Below are positions 10,930 through 22,829 of a stretch of 64,000 bases of DNA, one piece after another. The stretch spans positions 370,318 to 434,317 of the forward strand of contig ML210150.1 of NCBI GenBank assembly GCA_004369085.1, given 5' to 3'. Under the pieces are notes generated by a model. That model was given only the letters and a program-made list of their open reading frames with translations. It was not told the DNA's origin and did no database searches. Source of the stretch: Coprinopsis marcescibilis (lineage: Eukaryota; Basidiomycota; Agaricomycetes; Agaricales; Psathyrellaceae). How positions within the stretch are numbered: the stretch's first letter is position 1; every line of letters begins with the position of its first letter. Position numbers and translations under genes: made by a program.

Positions 10930-12424
10930 TGAATCTCTGCGGAGAACGCGATGAAGGAGGCGACGCGAGCGTTAAGACCGCTGTTCAAGTTGGCGTCACT
11001 GTCCTCGCTGAGCGGGGCTTGAATTTCACTGCCTTATTTAGCCGGGCTTGCACCCAGCACAATAACTGGCGGTCATGGCTTCGTTATTCTGGTGTAATGG
11101 GTATCGTTAACGCCTAGATGTGACCTTGAAGCCTACAACTAAATACACGACTTTGCTGGAAAGCAACTCTCGGAAGCGTATTCTACCGCGATAGTGCTTC
11201 ACAGCCACAGGCAACTTGGCAGCTTGCCTTTCGAAACAAGCAAGCACAAACAGTAAGCCGTGCCCTCAAAGGGAAAAAAAATGCTCTCTCTCTGCTTTCT
11301 CTATCCTGCCTACGACCTCCATGGATCATTCGAGTTATGGTGAGCTTATCTTCCTTTCTTGCATCTCTATATGATGCACACATATTCACACTGTACGAAT
11401 TGTCTCAAATGAGGCAATCGTGAGTTCAATTTTTCTACAACGGTATCTGATACAACTTGGCCTCGATTTTAAAATTTTGCCCAACTCTCTCGCTAACCAC
11501 ACTTTTACTTGCAGATTTGGGTGGATCTACCAGTGTAGTCTGTAGTCTACAACGCATAATATTATGTTGCATTTTCCCCATCGAACGCTTCTGGAGGCAC
11601 TTGGCCCTGTATTTGAGATAGTGCACCTGGAAGGATGTAAAGGAACGGTGGTTGTGTTGGACTCGTTTGGTATCCTATATTCAGTGAGCAACGAGCGCAA
11701 GAGAAGCGATATTGTTTTTCATGTCCCCCATCCCTGATGAGTCGTAGTAGTCAGTGAATGAGGGTAACAGAGGCGCAGCGTACCTCTCGATGAGAACAGG
11801 TTCGATTGCAGGCCGGGCATTCAATTTAAAAATTTTGGCTTTATGGCCCTCACTATCTTGTGCTCGAATGATAATTGCGTTATCCGTTTTCCGCCTCGGC
11901 AGCGATGCCAGGCTCTTTTCTATGACAAGCTTGAAGCGCGTGTTAATTGATTGACAACAGGACGACGCTGAACAAGGCTTAGCGCACGATAAAATCTCCG
12001 CACAGGCAATCTACGGTGAAATTAGTCGTCGAAATGCATTTATCAAACAACTGCTTACAGTAAACGCGAAGATTCGTCGCGGAGGACGGAGTTGGCTGTG
12101 CTGTAGGGCAATGCAATGAGCATTTGGAACGACAAAAGCCCACAATCACTGACCGTCCGTGGAAGATGATACAGCAGACCTAGAGATAACTTTTGGCATT
12201 ATAGAGGGTCTGAACAGTCGTAGTGAGCGTCAAAGGCAAACCATGTGTTATATCGAACTCTACTTGTTTAAGGCACGCCCCGGAGGCATTCTTTCAAGTT
12301 TCGCACCGCTTTAGGAATGGACTTTGGGTTAGGGTTGGCATTTGGCAGTCTGGGCAGTCTGACGTTTTGAAATGCAGTGGTCTGTCTTTGTCCCTCATTC
12401 CCGACTGTCTCTTGTCCCTCCATC
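10930..12424. other. Intergenic interval, 1.5 kb
   Basis: This lies between the divergent coiled-coil gene (-) and ankyrin gene (+), so both promoters must be inside it. It is AT-rich around 11430-11490 and 11820-11850, where short attttaaaattt stretches recur. I see no frame that assembles into a protein family, no tRNA and no transposon ends. A GGGTTAGGGTT element lies at 12326-12336, just upstream of the ankyrin gene. Confidence 0.4.
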
Positions 12425-14397
12425 ATGGCTGAAAAAGATCCAACCGCTAGGTTGAGGAGGGCTGTAAAAGGTCTGTGCTTCCTGTCCGACGAGAGCACCA
12501 AGGAGTTCATGCTGCTTCAGAAAACAACCTCTTCCTCGTCAAGCGCCTCATTCAGCGCACCGATATGCGGAATCCAGATGTCGCACCTCGTCGATACACA
12601 TCACTGGCATGGGCGGCAGTCATGGGCCACGAAGAAACATTCGAATTTCTTCTCAGCGCGGGTCATGACGAACGCGAGTTGAGCAAGGTGGGCACCGTAT
12701 GGGTTTCGGAGCAGACACCTATTTACATACTATCTTTTATCTCAGGACTTTGAAAACAATACGATCTTAATGTTACTCGCGGACCAGAAACCTCCCCCAG
12801 CAAACCCTTACTCGGCGTCGTCGACACCCCAAGATACAACTGGTGCAGCACTAAGAATGGCGCGCCTGTATTACGATCGTTATCCATGGACACTGGATTG
12901 GTCCAATGTGCACGGGAAAACGGCGCTTCATATCGCAGCATTGAGGGGGAATGAAGAGCTTGTTCGGGTAGCTCTCTTCTAGTTAGTCTGTCAACATTGT
13001 CCTGACCCACCCGACTCTGGTTTAGATGCTGTGTGATCTTGGTGCCGATGTGAACCTGGCCGATAACCTCGGAAACACGCCTTTGCACTAGTAAGAACCT
13101 TTGCCTTCGCAACTGATTGTTCTAAAATGTCCTTATCATTTTATAGTGCCAGCGCATGGGGTCATGTAACGGTACGTGTCTCTGTCGAATTCAATCTTTG
13201 GCGGAATCATAATTGTTTCTAAAGATAGTTCAACTACTTATCGAACGAGGTTGCCAGTACACAGCGAAGAACAACGAGAACTTCACCGCACTTGACTATG
13301 CCTATTCGTAGGTTATGGAAACTACATTTTTGACCTTTGCTGAGAGACTTGTCAACAGCTTTAGCACCCGGGAGGCGCTTCAAGAGTCCGTTAGACGACA
13401 ATTTGAGCTCAACAAGGAAAAACGGCGACATATTTTCGCCCAAGCAGCTGCTCGAGGGACCGAGCGCAGTCAGCCATCATCGCCTATCCCCATCCCGCCT
13501 CCTGTCCCAACCAAAGACAGAGAAATACCTCCTCGATTAAGAAGTGGTTCCGGTACAAGCCGCACAACCGCAACCTCAGACAGCGGCGATATAGATGTAC
13601 TCACTCCAGGCCAGGCTTCATTTATTTCATCATCACCTTCGCACCCCTCCACGACGTCAAGCTCCCTCTTCGCCAATCATCGAAGACGCGCACCTTCCAC
13701 GAGCAACGGTTATGCGAAACCCTTAAATCCCTCTAATTCTTTGCTGTCCGCCAATTCGCCGAATAGCGTATCGGGACTAAACCCCATTGCTACCAGGATG
13801 CGAGAAAGAGATGCGGACGCCATGGAGAAGTTCAGGCGAAACCGCAGTGGCAGTTCATCGACCGACAATAACCTATCCGTCAACGGCTCGACAAACGGTT
13901 CGGGACAAATGTCAGCAGGCCTGTCACCAAATGCTGAAGAATTCCAGAGAGGAAGTGATCACTTGAGTGGCTCTATGACACCGAGACGACTGCGGCCATC
14001 GTTCTCGGCTGCACAATTGCGCACTACACCTGCATCCAGCGCCATTACCACTGCGAATGGTGCCCCTCATTCCGAGTCCCGCACTCGTTCCGGGACAAAT
14101 CCCACTTCGACTGTTCCTCCGCTCCTGAAACGATCGCCTTCCATCTCCAGCTCCCTTAGATCCATGATCAGTCCAGACCGCGCCTCATACGAAGACCCCA
14201 GAAGCTACATGGGACCGCCAAGCCAATACGCCCAATTCCCGGAGCCTCCAAAGACGCCAGAAGGTGGAAACACCCCTACAGTTTCGAGTAACCGACGGAA
14301 GGGTCTTCATATACTCGGAAAGCCACTGTCTGGGTTCGATTCCTCCGGGTCTAACCACCGACGAGGGATGTCTGCAACATCAGTCCGTGGATCATAA
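12425..14397 (+). CDS. Ankyrin-repeat protein with long Ser-rich tail
   Basis: Seven exons (12425-12470, 12521-12687, 12746-12967, 13026-13090, 13147-13171, 13225-13307, 13359-14397) encode 548 residues. The first 200 or so residues hold about five ankyrin repeats. The clearest are NVHGKTALHIAALRGNEELV, NLGNTPLHYASAWGHVTIVQ and NFTALDYAYS. Two exons are small (65 and 25 nt), and most introns are near 50 nt. Residues beyond about 205 start with a basic helix (NKEKRRHIFAQAA) and continue as a Ser/Pro/Thr-rich disordered tail in one long exon. Ankyrin repeats bind partner proteins; no catalytic motif is visible, so the pathway is unknown. Its 3' region contains a CTG/TTG repeat. Confidence 0.88.
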
Positions 14398-14483
14398 CGG
14401 AACCATGAGGTTCTTTGTTGCCTGTACCACCCCACACATTGTCTGTACTACCAGCCTGTATCATTATTATTGTGTGTTCCCTG

Positions 14484-14508
14484 TGCTGCTGCTGCTGTTG
14501 TTGTTATT
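14484..14508 (+). repeat. CTG/TTG trinucleotide tract
   Basis: gctgctgctgctgttgttgttattg lies about 90 nt after the ankyrin stop codon, in the presumed 3' UTR. It is a short, imperfect microsatellite. Confidence 0.6.
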
Positions 14509-14720
14509 GTATATAGTTTACACTTGTAGGAACACTGTATGGACATACTTGTTGCATAACCGCATATCTATGTGTATTATTGAAGCATTAAGCTGAATGT
14601 AATTTAGTAAAGAAGATTGGGTTATGAGGTGTGATGAGCTCCAATAGACCCCAAATGGTGTAATTCGGGACTGCGTGGTCCAGTTTGGGAAGGTTGGTTA
14701 TGGCGGTGACAGAGTGAAGG

Positions 14721-14727
14721 TATAAAG
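14721..14727 (+). promoter_or_regulatory. TATA box of the sugar transporter
   Basis: TATAAAG is centred about 89 nt upstream of the ATG at 14813. Position and sequence fit a core promoter for a gene with a leader of about 60 nt. Confidence 0.45.
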
Positions 14728-14812
14728 TTTCCGGGTCGTTCTTGCTTGTTCAAGTCGCATGCTGAACGAGACGTTTTGCCACGCTTTCTGCCCTCCTCTC
14801 TAAGCTTGCACC

Positions 14813-17352
14813 ATGATACCCCCAGTTGCAAGCGAACCCGACCACCCATCGCAGGTAGCATGGCCGTTATCGCGAAACAGGGCTCTCGACGGCGATCGAA
14901 CTGACACCGACAACGGTGTTGACACCGTCGGTGGTCTCAACAGTGACAGCCCAGCATCCAGAACGAAGAATGGGGACAAGAGGAAGCAGTTCTCAACATG
15001 GGACCTGATAACACTCAGTATCTCAATGGCTGGTGCCCAGATTGCTTGGACAGTCGAACTGGGGTACGCCACGGCGGTCGATGTGTCCACCTAGTTCCTC
15101 GCTGATTGTTCCACCACAGATACGGCACTCCATTTCTGCTTGAACTAGGTCTACCAGCGCATTTAACGTCCCTTGTCTGGCTGGCTGGTCCGCTCAGTGG
15201 TTTAATTGCTCAGCCAGTCATCGGTGCGTCGCTCCGATTCGCCGAGCTTCACAAGTTCTTACCCCAGCGCAGGTGCATTGTCTGACTCTTCAAACTCCAA
15301 GTATCGCCGCCGTTTCTGGATCGTGTGCTCTACTATTGCACTCGTTGTCTCAACACTTGTTCTCGCCTACTGCGAGCCATTGGCTGCCTTTGTAGTCGAC
15401 ATCTTTGGAATCGGCCAAGGCGACTGGGACCACAGGCGCAACAAGGTACGTCACACATCATCTTCATAACGCACTTTTTTGAACCTCGCTGCAGATCGTC
15501 AACGACACCGCAATTGGACTTGCTGTTGCTTGCTTCTATGTCCTCGATTTCGCCCTGAATGGTCTGCAAGCCTCGTTGAGGAACCTGCTGCTTGATGTTA
15601 CTCCCCCAAACCAATTGAATGCAGGAAATGCATGGCATGGCAGGATGACCAACGCTGGAAACATCATCGGCTTCGGTTTTGGTACGTTCCTAGTCCTTTA
15701 CGGTAAATTGTCGCTAAACCTAGACTAGGCTTTTTGCCATTGGCTGAGCTTCCTATCATTCGACTGCTGGGTGGTTCCCAGTTTCGGAAGTTCTGTGTCA
15801 TCTGCATTATCATCCTGGTTGCCACTGTCTGGGTAACCTGCTGGTTCCACGAAGAAGAAGAAAGGTCTGCTCATCAACAGCGAAGGCGGTAGGTACAGGC
15901 GTATAAATATAGATGCCAGTCAACTGACGTCAGTTCAGGCAAGGGATGGATGTACTCGCCGATATCTACAGAAGTATGGTCACCCTCCCTAAACCCATTC
16001 GGAGAGTTTGTTACGTCCAACTGTTCGCGTTCATGGGATGGTTCGTACATTTTGAATTCAATTCAGGGTATCTGAGTCATTCAGCTAATGGAACATCTAG
16101 GTTCCCATTCTTGTTTTACGCGTGAGTTCATTCCGTATCTCTTTATCAGCGGATCCGTTTACAAGCTATTCTACAGCACAACATACGTAGGACAGGTAAT
16201 GGCTCTTGAAATAGGTAGAGAGCCTGACCATGAGTACGCGACCAGGCAGGGAGAATTTGCCATGTTGATTTACAGCATAGGTATAGTCAAGTGTGTTTGT
16301 CCTGGACCATATCTAATTTATTTCCAGTTGGCGTTATTGCTGGCATGGTCCTTCCCCACGTCGCCACTCGTGACCGCCGCCTCCTCGCAGCCAGGACACA
16401 TGACTCTGCCGACGAAGAGCTGAACGCCCTTCGGAAGATGGTTCGACAATGGAGAGTCGAAGCAGCCCGTCAAGGCAAACCGCTGCGCTTGCCAGTCATG
16501 CCGTTCTTGTTGCGCAATATCTGGACGGCAGCCCTGCTGTTCTTCACCGTTCTTACGTTCTCCACTTTCTTCATCACAACTGTACGCCAGGTAAGCGATT
16601 TGAAGCCGGTTGTACATCAGTCACCGTATTCAGATATTCCTTAACAGGCCACCGTGTTTATCAGTCTTGTGGGTATTTGCTGGGCTGTCGCCATGTGGGT
16701 CCCGTTCACCATCATCATGGAGGTTAGTTGCTGCACATTGTTATTCATGACATATACCAAGCTTTAAACTATTCTTCACAGCTTTTGAGGGAACCTCCTG
16801 CCCAGCAACCACAGATTGTTATCCAGCAAGGAATGTTACCTCCTTCCAGGAGACCCTCGAGAAGACCATCTCACATCCGCAACCTCTCCACTCCCGCTCG
16901 GAGACCCAGCATTATCAACCCTGCAGCTGAACGCCAGCCGTTGTTAAGACGCCGCTCTTACGATGAGTTCGATAGCGCACTAGATGAAGAGTCTGATTCT
17001 GGCCCTCTTCCGGGAGGAACTGTTCTGGGAATTCATAACCTCGCCATTGTTATGCCGCAATTCATAGTGAGTCGTTTTGTTGGCAATTTCTTTTCGTAGT
17101 CTCACCGTTCTTTAGGTCGCTCTGGCTACTAACGCAATCTTCCGTATTGCTGATGGAAAGGCACCAGTGGAGGGTGTACCAAGCGCATACTATGGAAAGA
17201 CAGGTGTTGCTTGGGTTTTAAGGTTTGGAGGAATGTGTACCCTGCTTGGCGCAATAATTGCTCGGGGAGTACCTCCCACCACAACCGAGAAGGAGATGAG
17301 GCGGAGACTTGGGGAGATGAAGTTGCTCGGGGAGGAGCCAACTAATCCTTAG
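14813..17352 (+). CDS. SUT/SLC45-like (GPH-type MFS) sugar-proton symporter
   Basis: Twelve exons (14813-15063, 15120-15223, 15273-15445, 15495-15681, 15729-15888, 15939-16040, 16101-16121, 16177-16280, 16328-16590, 16648-16722, 16782-17066, 17116-17352) give 653 residues, and every junction keeps phase. Family marks are SMAGAQIAWTVELGYGTPFL in helix 1, LVWLAGPLSGLIAQPVIGALSD with the conserved loop after helix 3, and FMGWFPFLFYATTYVGQ in the second half. These fit sucrose/maltose carriers of the plant SUT, animal SLC45 and fission yeast Sut1 group. Twelve membrane spans are expected. A central cytosolic loop near residue 400 and a basic loop with RRPSRRPSHIR precede the last helices. Substrate (maltose, sucrose or other alpha-glucoside) cannot be read from sequence. 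Confidence 0.9.
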
Positions 17353-17493
17353 ACAACAACCACATTCAATCCAGTGCCATTGGGTTTGATTTCAAAGAAC
17401 TCTGATGCTCGATTTCATCCAGATACCGCATGCACATTCTATTAACCTTTGCTTTCCGTGCTTTGTGTAGATTATATATAAAATATTCTGACA

Positions 17494-20003
17494 TTAAGCG
17501 CGACCGATTTCCTTCAAGATTTCGAGTCCTCTGGATGCCAACACATCCTTGAAACCAGCGACGGCCATTTCAAATGTTCCATGTCCTTCTGTCAGAGCCC
17601 GTAGTCTGTTTGAAAAGTCAAACATGCGACTCAAAGGCGCTGTCGCATGAACAACATGTTTTGTTGCCCCTCGTTTCCCCCAACGCGAGTCTCTACTTCC
17701 AGAGGGAGAAAGCCATTCCGGTGGGATGTATAGCCCTTCCTCCGGATATGGGGTGGCCTCAGATCCATCGAAGGAAGAACCTGAATCTTCTCCAAGGTCG
17801 AGGACTACGCCGCCGTGCTCGGTGATATCGTTGATAACGAGACCAAAGCTATTCTCCGGCACAGAGACCTTGAGGTGGACGTACGGTTCGTACAATGGAC
17901 CTACAGGTGACTCCCGGATTCGATTGCGTAGCACAGCGACAGTGGCGGCGTTCAGCACCGGTGTGGGGTTGAAATCATCAGCCGGTTTACCTATCCGAAC
18001 AAAAACCCGTGTCATGGCGAGGCCAGAGTGCGGAGAGTTGGATAGGGCGGTAGATACACCTTCAGCAATGGCGGCAAGACGGGGGGATTGGATGGCTTCT
18101 GGTGGAGGTAAGGGCTCTCCAGTTGGACCGAGAACCAAATTACCGTCCCAAGCAGGGTCTCCTTTCTCGTCATGCGTCATCGGTCGGACTTCCAAGGGGA
18201 GAGTAACTGCGAAAGGTTTGCCTCCAATATCGGATGCCCACTTGGCCCAGTTGGCGTCGGGTTTCTTGTCGGTCAAACCCTCTCGGTAACTGACTCGCCG
18301 CTGACCAAATTCAAAGTTGACGTTCCAATCGTCTCGCAGTTTGTTTTCCACGATCTCCAGGTGGAGGGTTCCCAACGCATGGACGAGTAGTTGTCCATCT
18401 TGCGTATCGACTCTAACGGAGGGGTCTGTTCTGGTGAGAGCATCCAAGGCATTCTGCACGGGCTCTAGATCGGAATGCGATCGAGGAATGACAGACGTAG
18501 ATATCACGGCAGGAGGGGGAGTGATGTCGCGCAGAACGGCTCGCTGTTCGCTCTTCCCTCCTATGGATACAAGAGTGTCACCGGTGCGGGTGTGCTTTAA
18601 ACCCAAAATGACACCGACGGAGCCAACAGGGAGCTCGTCAACTTCTTGAACGTCTGATGCGTAAAGAAGGAGAAGTTTCGAAACCTTCTCGCGTTGATTC
18701 CGACTTGCGTTGAGTAAGACACTCTGTTTGGTCAATTTCCCTATACAACCATTGGTTACTTTGGTCCTGAGGCACAGTGCTAGATTCTCACCTGAGTACA
18801 CCCTAACGAAGGTCATCCAACCGCGCCTTGCATCCCAGTTGACTTTCCACGCCAACAGCCTCACCGGTGGGTTTCGGTCTTGAGGCTCATGCGGAAGGTC
18901 AAGAGGACTAGGGAACAGTTCACCGACGTAGTTCATAAGGATTTCCGTTCCTATATGGTTGAGAGCTGATCCACAAACTATGGGGAGGGTGCTGCCTTCA
19001 ATTGTAGCCTTTCTAAGGTGCGGCATGATGGTCTTCTCATCGACGCCGAGGTAAGCAGAGGGAGAGGAAGGCAGTTCGAGCAGTTCTTCCATAAGCTCTT
19101 CTGAGAACATGGAGAGGTTTTCCAAGAGTTGCGTACGAGCCACAGGCAAATGGGGTACGATAGGATGGTTGGTTGGAAATAGCGGGGACTCTTGCAGCTC
19201 TTCGATGGTTCTGGGAAGTGGATGAATAGTATGTTGTCCACCTTGCCACTTCCACAGATTCCATGTCACAAGGTCAACCAAGCCTTCGACGCCTGGTTCT
19301 CCTTGGGTGTAGCGCACAGGGTCAAATGAGGCGATTGGGATTGTTAGAACCGAAGGGTTTGGATGGAACCGATGCGACAGCAAGGACAAGAGGGTGTTTC
19401 TGAAAGAGGCCCCCGGTCTATCCAGTTTGTTGAAAAACATCATACGCGTTGGAACATCGTAGCTAAACCAAGAGGGTCAATGCACAAGTCGACAGACGCA
19501 GGTTGATCGACACACCGATTCAATTGCGCCCAAACGCCTTTGGTCTGTGCTTCAACCCCTTCCACCGAGTCTAGTAGAACCACAGCACCATCTACAACTC
19601 TACTTGCGCTCTCCACTTCCATTCCAAAGTCAGCATGGCCCGGGGTGTCGATTAGGTTGAACGTCCAGTGTTTCCATTGCACCGGTATGCTCGCAGACTG
19701 AACAGTAATGCCCCTCTCTCGCTCAACGGGCAAGAAGTCTGTCGTCGTACTTCCTGTGTCAACAGACCCAGAGCACGACAGATACGAAGAACTGAACAGT
19801 ATTGACTCTGTCAATGTGGTTTTTCCTGAGTCTAATGGTGACATTGTTAGAATGTGCTGCTCTTGAATGCTGACAAAAAACCGACCTATGTGGGCAACCA
19901 GTGCCATATTTCTGAGTTTACTGGTGCCATGGTCGACCTTGGTGCTATATAGACGGGCTCGAACTCGTCGGGCGCAACGACAACGCCTGAACCAAAGGGA
20001 CAT
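17494..20003 (-). CDS. MEF2: Mitochondrial elongation factor G2 (ribosome recycling)
   Basis: Four exons (20003-19886, 19831-19516, 19462-18792, 18740-17494) encode 783 residues, close to human GFM2 at about 780. The Arg-rich N-terminus (RRCRCARRVRARLYSTK) looks like a mitochondrial presequence. GTPase motifs are present: AHIDSGKTTLTES (P-loop, completed across intron 1), GITVQSA (switch I), DTPGHADFGMEVESASRVVD (G3) and NKLDRPGAS (G4). Known role of the EF-G2 branch: it works with RRF to split the mitochondrial ribosome after termination rather than in translocation. The last intron is 51 nt and in frame, so retention would add 17 residues without a stop. It is head to head with ICMT. Confidence 0.92.
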
Positions 20004-20151
20004 TTACCGGCAACTAACTGGCTGGTCGCGTGGCCTTGCCAGATCATTGAGGCACCAACAAAGGTAAATACCGTTATTGTCTGAACAATCCAGCGTCTTG
20101 AAGACAAAAAGATGTACACTCAAATTCAGTTTCCTATTCTCCATCATCTTC

Positions 20152-21148
20152 ATGTCTGTCTCTGAAGAAGCACTTGAGGAACGTTTTCGACGGCGAGCGG
20201 CCATGGGCAAGAGCTCTTTGGAAACAGAGCCAATCGAGGCTATTGCAGTGACAAGTCGCAGGAATATACCCAACACACCCCTCGCCTCTTCCCTAATCGC
20301 TTTCCTACTTGGAATTACCTTTGCATCCGGATCTTACCTTGTCCTCATTGGAGGCCTATCCTCGTCTGTGGTCCTCACTTACAAACTTGGCTTCTTCATT
20401 GCTTCTTGGGCGCTCTTCCACTGGCTAGAGTTCGCGGTCACTGCAGGCTGGAACCGCGAGAAGTGTAGTGTCGATTGTAAGAGGCTTCGTTAATTGTTGA
20501 TAAGTACTGACGGTGTGCAGCGTACCTACTGGACAATGGCTCAATGTACCACGTGTCGCACACGATTGCGGTTGTCGAATATGCACTAACCTCGTGGTGG
20601 AACCCATCGCTGAAGACGTATCCATACGTGACAGAAATAGGTTGGTATCTTATACTCTTTATGAGCTCACCGCTTAAACCACCTCAGGCTTTGGTATGGT
20701 TATCCTTGGCCAATTCTTACGTTCATTCGCCATGATTCATGCCGCCACCAACTTTTCGCATGCCGTCGCAGCGAATAAGCGAGAGAACCATAGGCTGGTG
20801 GACGATGGGATTTATGGGTATGTACCACCTTTCATCGGAAGACGCGTTGTTTTATTTACGCCCTTGCAGTTGGTTCAGACACCCGTCATACGCTGGATTT
20901 TGGTATTGGGCCGTTGGGACACAGCTGGTGCTTCAGAACCCGTTGAGCTTCGTCTTCTTCGCTGTTGTCCTTTGGGATTTCTTCAACAAACGGATCAAAG
21001 GTAAGTTTCGTATCGAGCCTTTGGAGGTCGTGACTGTGACGCTTCGGATATCTTTCTAGGTGAAGAGGACGCTTTAATTCGATTCTTCGGGGATGATTAT
21101 GTTCGTTACAGAGCCCGTGTCAGGGTTTGGATCCCATTTATTCGCTAA
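20152..21148 (+). CDS. STE14: Protein-S-isoprenylcysteine O-methyltransferase (ICMT/Ste14)
   Basis: Five exons (20152-20476, 20521-20640, 20688-20817, 20870-21000, 21060-21148) give 264 residues. The C-terminal catalytic core has the family signature WFRHPSYAGFWYWAVGTQL and ends with EEDALIRFFGDDYVRYRARV, which contribute SAM and substrate binding. Earlier stretches such as LIAFLLGITFASGSYLVLI are membrane helices. The enzyme methylates the exposed prenylcysteine of CaaX proteins (Ras, Rho, mating pheromone) at the ER. An in-frame ATG at 20077 would add 25 residues, but it lies only 74 nt from the divergent EF-G2 start, so I prefer 20152. Confidence 0.93.
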
Positions 21149-21401
21149 AATAATGCCATTTGTAACCCACGCAATACTTTGATTTCCTGACTGCTAATCA
21201 TCCGATTTTCGGGTTTCACGTTTTCTCGATGATCCCGAAGCCTTACCTGCCCCAAGGCCCACATTTACAGTATTCTCCTCAGTAATACGCTCAAGTGCGT
21301 TCTAGACACGTCGAAGGTTGATGTGAAAGGTCCGGACGGGTCCTAGTCATTCATAGTGATGCACAAACATAGGACATGAAGGAAATAAGATGATGCATGG
21401 T

Positions 21402-22133
21402 CTACTCGTCGTTGACAATGTTGCCCCTGTCTGACACATACACACCATCCAAGAATTTACGAATATCCTTGTTGCGCACCCGGCAGACACCTTGGATCGA
21501 GGCCGCTAATTGAAGGAATGAGCATCTGCCCTAAAACCGAGTTAATAATTACGTACCTGATTGAGAGACGTTGTCGATGTCGTTTCCCTCGAGGATAAGT
21601 TCGTCCTTCTGTGCTTTTGATTCCGAGATCTCAACACCGTCAAGCATGGCGACATGACGCACAATCTAGCCAGCATCAGCTAAACGTAGCAAACAATCCA
21701 ACCGAATTGCGCACCTTTTCACCCAAGAAGTTTCGGATTTCGACGACCTTGCCGGATTCCTGGATGATGCAGTTGATAGGGAAATGGGCGTAGACAGCAC
21801 GCATTTTGTATTGGAAACCCTGTAACAAAATGGGAAGTTAATCTTCGCCCTTTAAACCGAAATAGAGACCCATACCTTGGTAACACCAAGAATCATGTTG
21901 TTAATCAAGCTACGAATCGTTCGGAGGCAAGCAACATGCTTGCGGCTACCCTGCCAAACCGTTAAGAGAACCTTGTTCTTCTTGCCCTTGATTACTCGGA
22001 TGTCCATGTTGATATGCTTGACATTTTTGGTGAGAGTTCCTCGAGGACCGGTGACAGTGATGAGGCGGGCTTTCACGATAACATCGACTCCCTCGGGAAT
22101 TTCGAGATCTTCAACCTTCTGGACATCGAGCAT
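21402..22133 (-). CDS. RPL9: 60S ribosomal protein uL6 (RPL9)
   Basis: Four exons (22133-21876, 21819-21715, 21665-21557, 21505-21402) encode 191 residues, the usual length. Alignment to the family is end to end: [18 protein letters not shown] at the start, [19 protein letters not shown], then [59 protein letters not shown] and [13 protein letters not shown]. The ATG follows directly after a ctactacag acceptor. A leader exon ending at a gtatgtagc donor near 22290 is therefore likely, giving an intron in the 5' UTR as is common for ribosomal protein genes. It sits near the sarcin-ricin loop and GTPase centre of the large subunit. Convergent with ICMT. Confidence 0.96.
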
Positions 22134-22829
22134 CTGTAGTAGGCACAGAGGTCAGACTTCATCCAAACGTATTTCGACACATCCAAGGTCAAACGTGCAC
22201 TTTTCAGTGCAATATCGCATTCAATCGAAAGGAACTGGCGGCATGAATCGCCCTAGCGAGGGCATGAAAGTATTTCGGCGGGCTACATACCTTGACGTTG
22301 AATTTGGCGACGAGGTGATGAGGTCTTGACGACTGCCTCGGTGGATTGGGGGAATTTGCTGACTTACCTAATCAATGATTTCCAAATCGGGATGCCAGCT
22401 AAGCCGGTGGAGTGGACGCCCGATCTGGACGACACAGGGCCAGCACCATGGAATCTCAAGGTTACCGTCGCCAATTGAGTTTTTAGGGTATTTATGCTTG
22501 CTACGCAGCAGCCATGATTATACTAGACACAATTGCTGAGAGCGCAATAGAAATCGGGTGAACCAGGATCCCGAGTATTCTGGAGCCACGTCGAATCACC
22601 GTGACCAGTTCAAGGAGTCGGAGTTCGAAACCTGGGGGCCGTATTGTAGCAGGCGGATTGCACCCACCCTCTTTGTCAACCACCACCACCATCGTTCGTT
22701 TCTGTTCAGCCCACTCGACGGATTTAACCTTCGTTTTGTGAGAGAGCCACTTATAAGGTCTTGGTATTGGTGAGGACTTGGTATCGAGTATCATCGACCA
22801 GCATCGTTCTCGGCGATCTTCCTTTTGAA
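22134..22829. other. Divergent promoter region of RPL9 and PCF11
   Basis: This holds the RPL9 5' leader and its probable UTR intron (about 22134-22290), the RPL9 promoter with ttttagggtattta near 22481, and the PCF11 promoter with TATAAGG at 22752. A minus-strand open frame here overlaps the PCF11 start and has no family signal, so it is not called. Confidence 0.45.
22752..22758 (+). promoter_or_regulatory. TATA-like box of PCF11
   Basis: TATAAGG lies 78 nt upstream of the chosen ATG at 22830. The match is imperfect. Confidence 0.35.

Larger units (their letters stand above)
14398..14812. other. Intergenic region between ankyrin gene and sugar transporter
   Basis: This 415 bp holds the ankyrin 3' UTR with its trinucleotide tract and the promoter of the transporter, including TATAAAG at 14721. 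No gene is seen. Confidence 0.5.

Noticed and set aside
11430..11850. Possible inverted repeat of AT-rich blocks
   Set aside because: The shared attttaaaattt stretches are short and low-complexity, without flanking target duplications.
20077..20151. Earlier in-frame ATG for ICMT
   Set aside because: It leaves only 74 nt to the divergent EF-G2 start and adds residues not expected in the family.
22140..22290. snoRNA inside the RPL9 leader intron
   Set aside because: A CTGA D-box-like tetramer is present near the acceptor, but no matching C box (RTGATGA) stands at a suitable distance.
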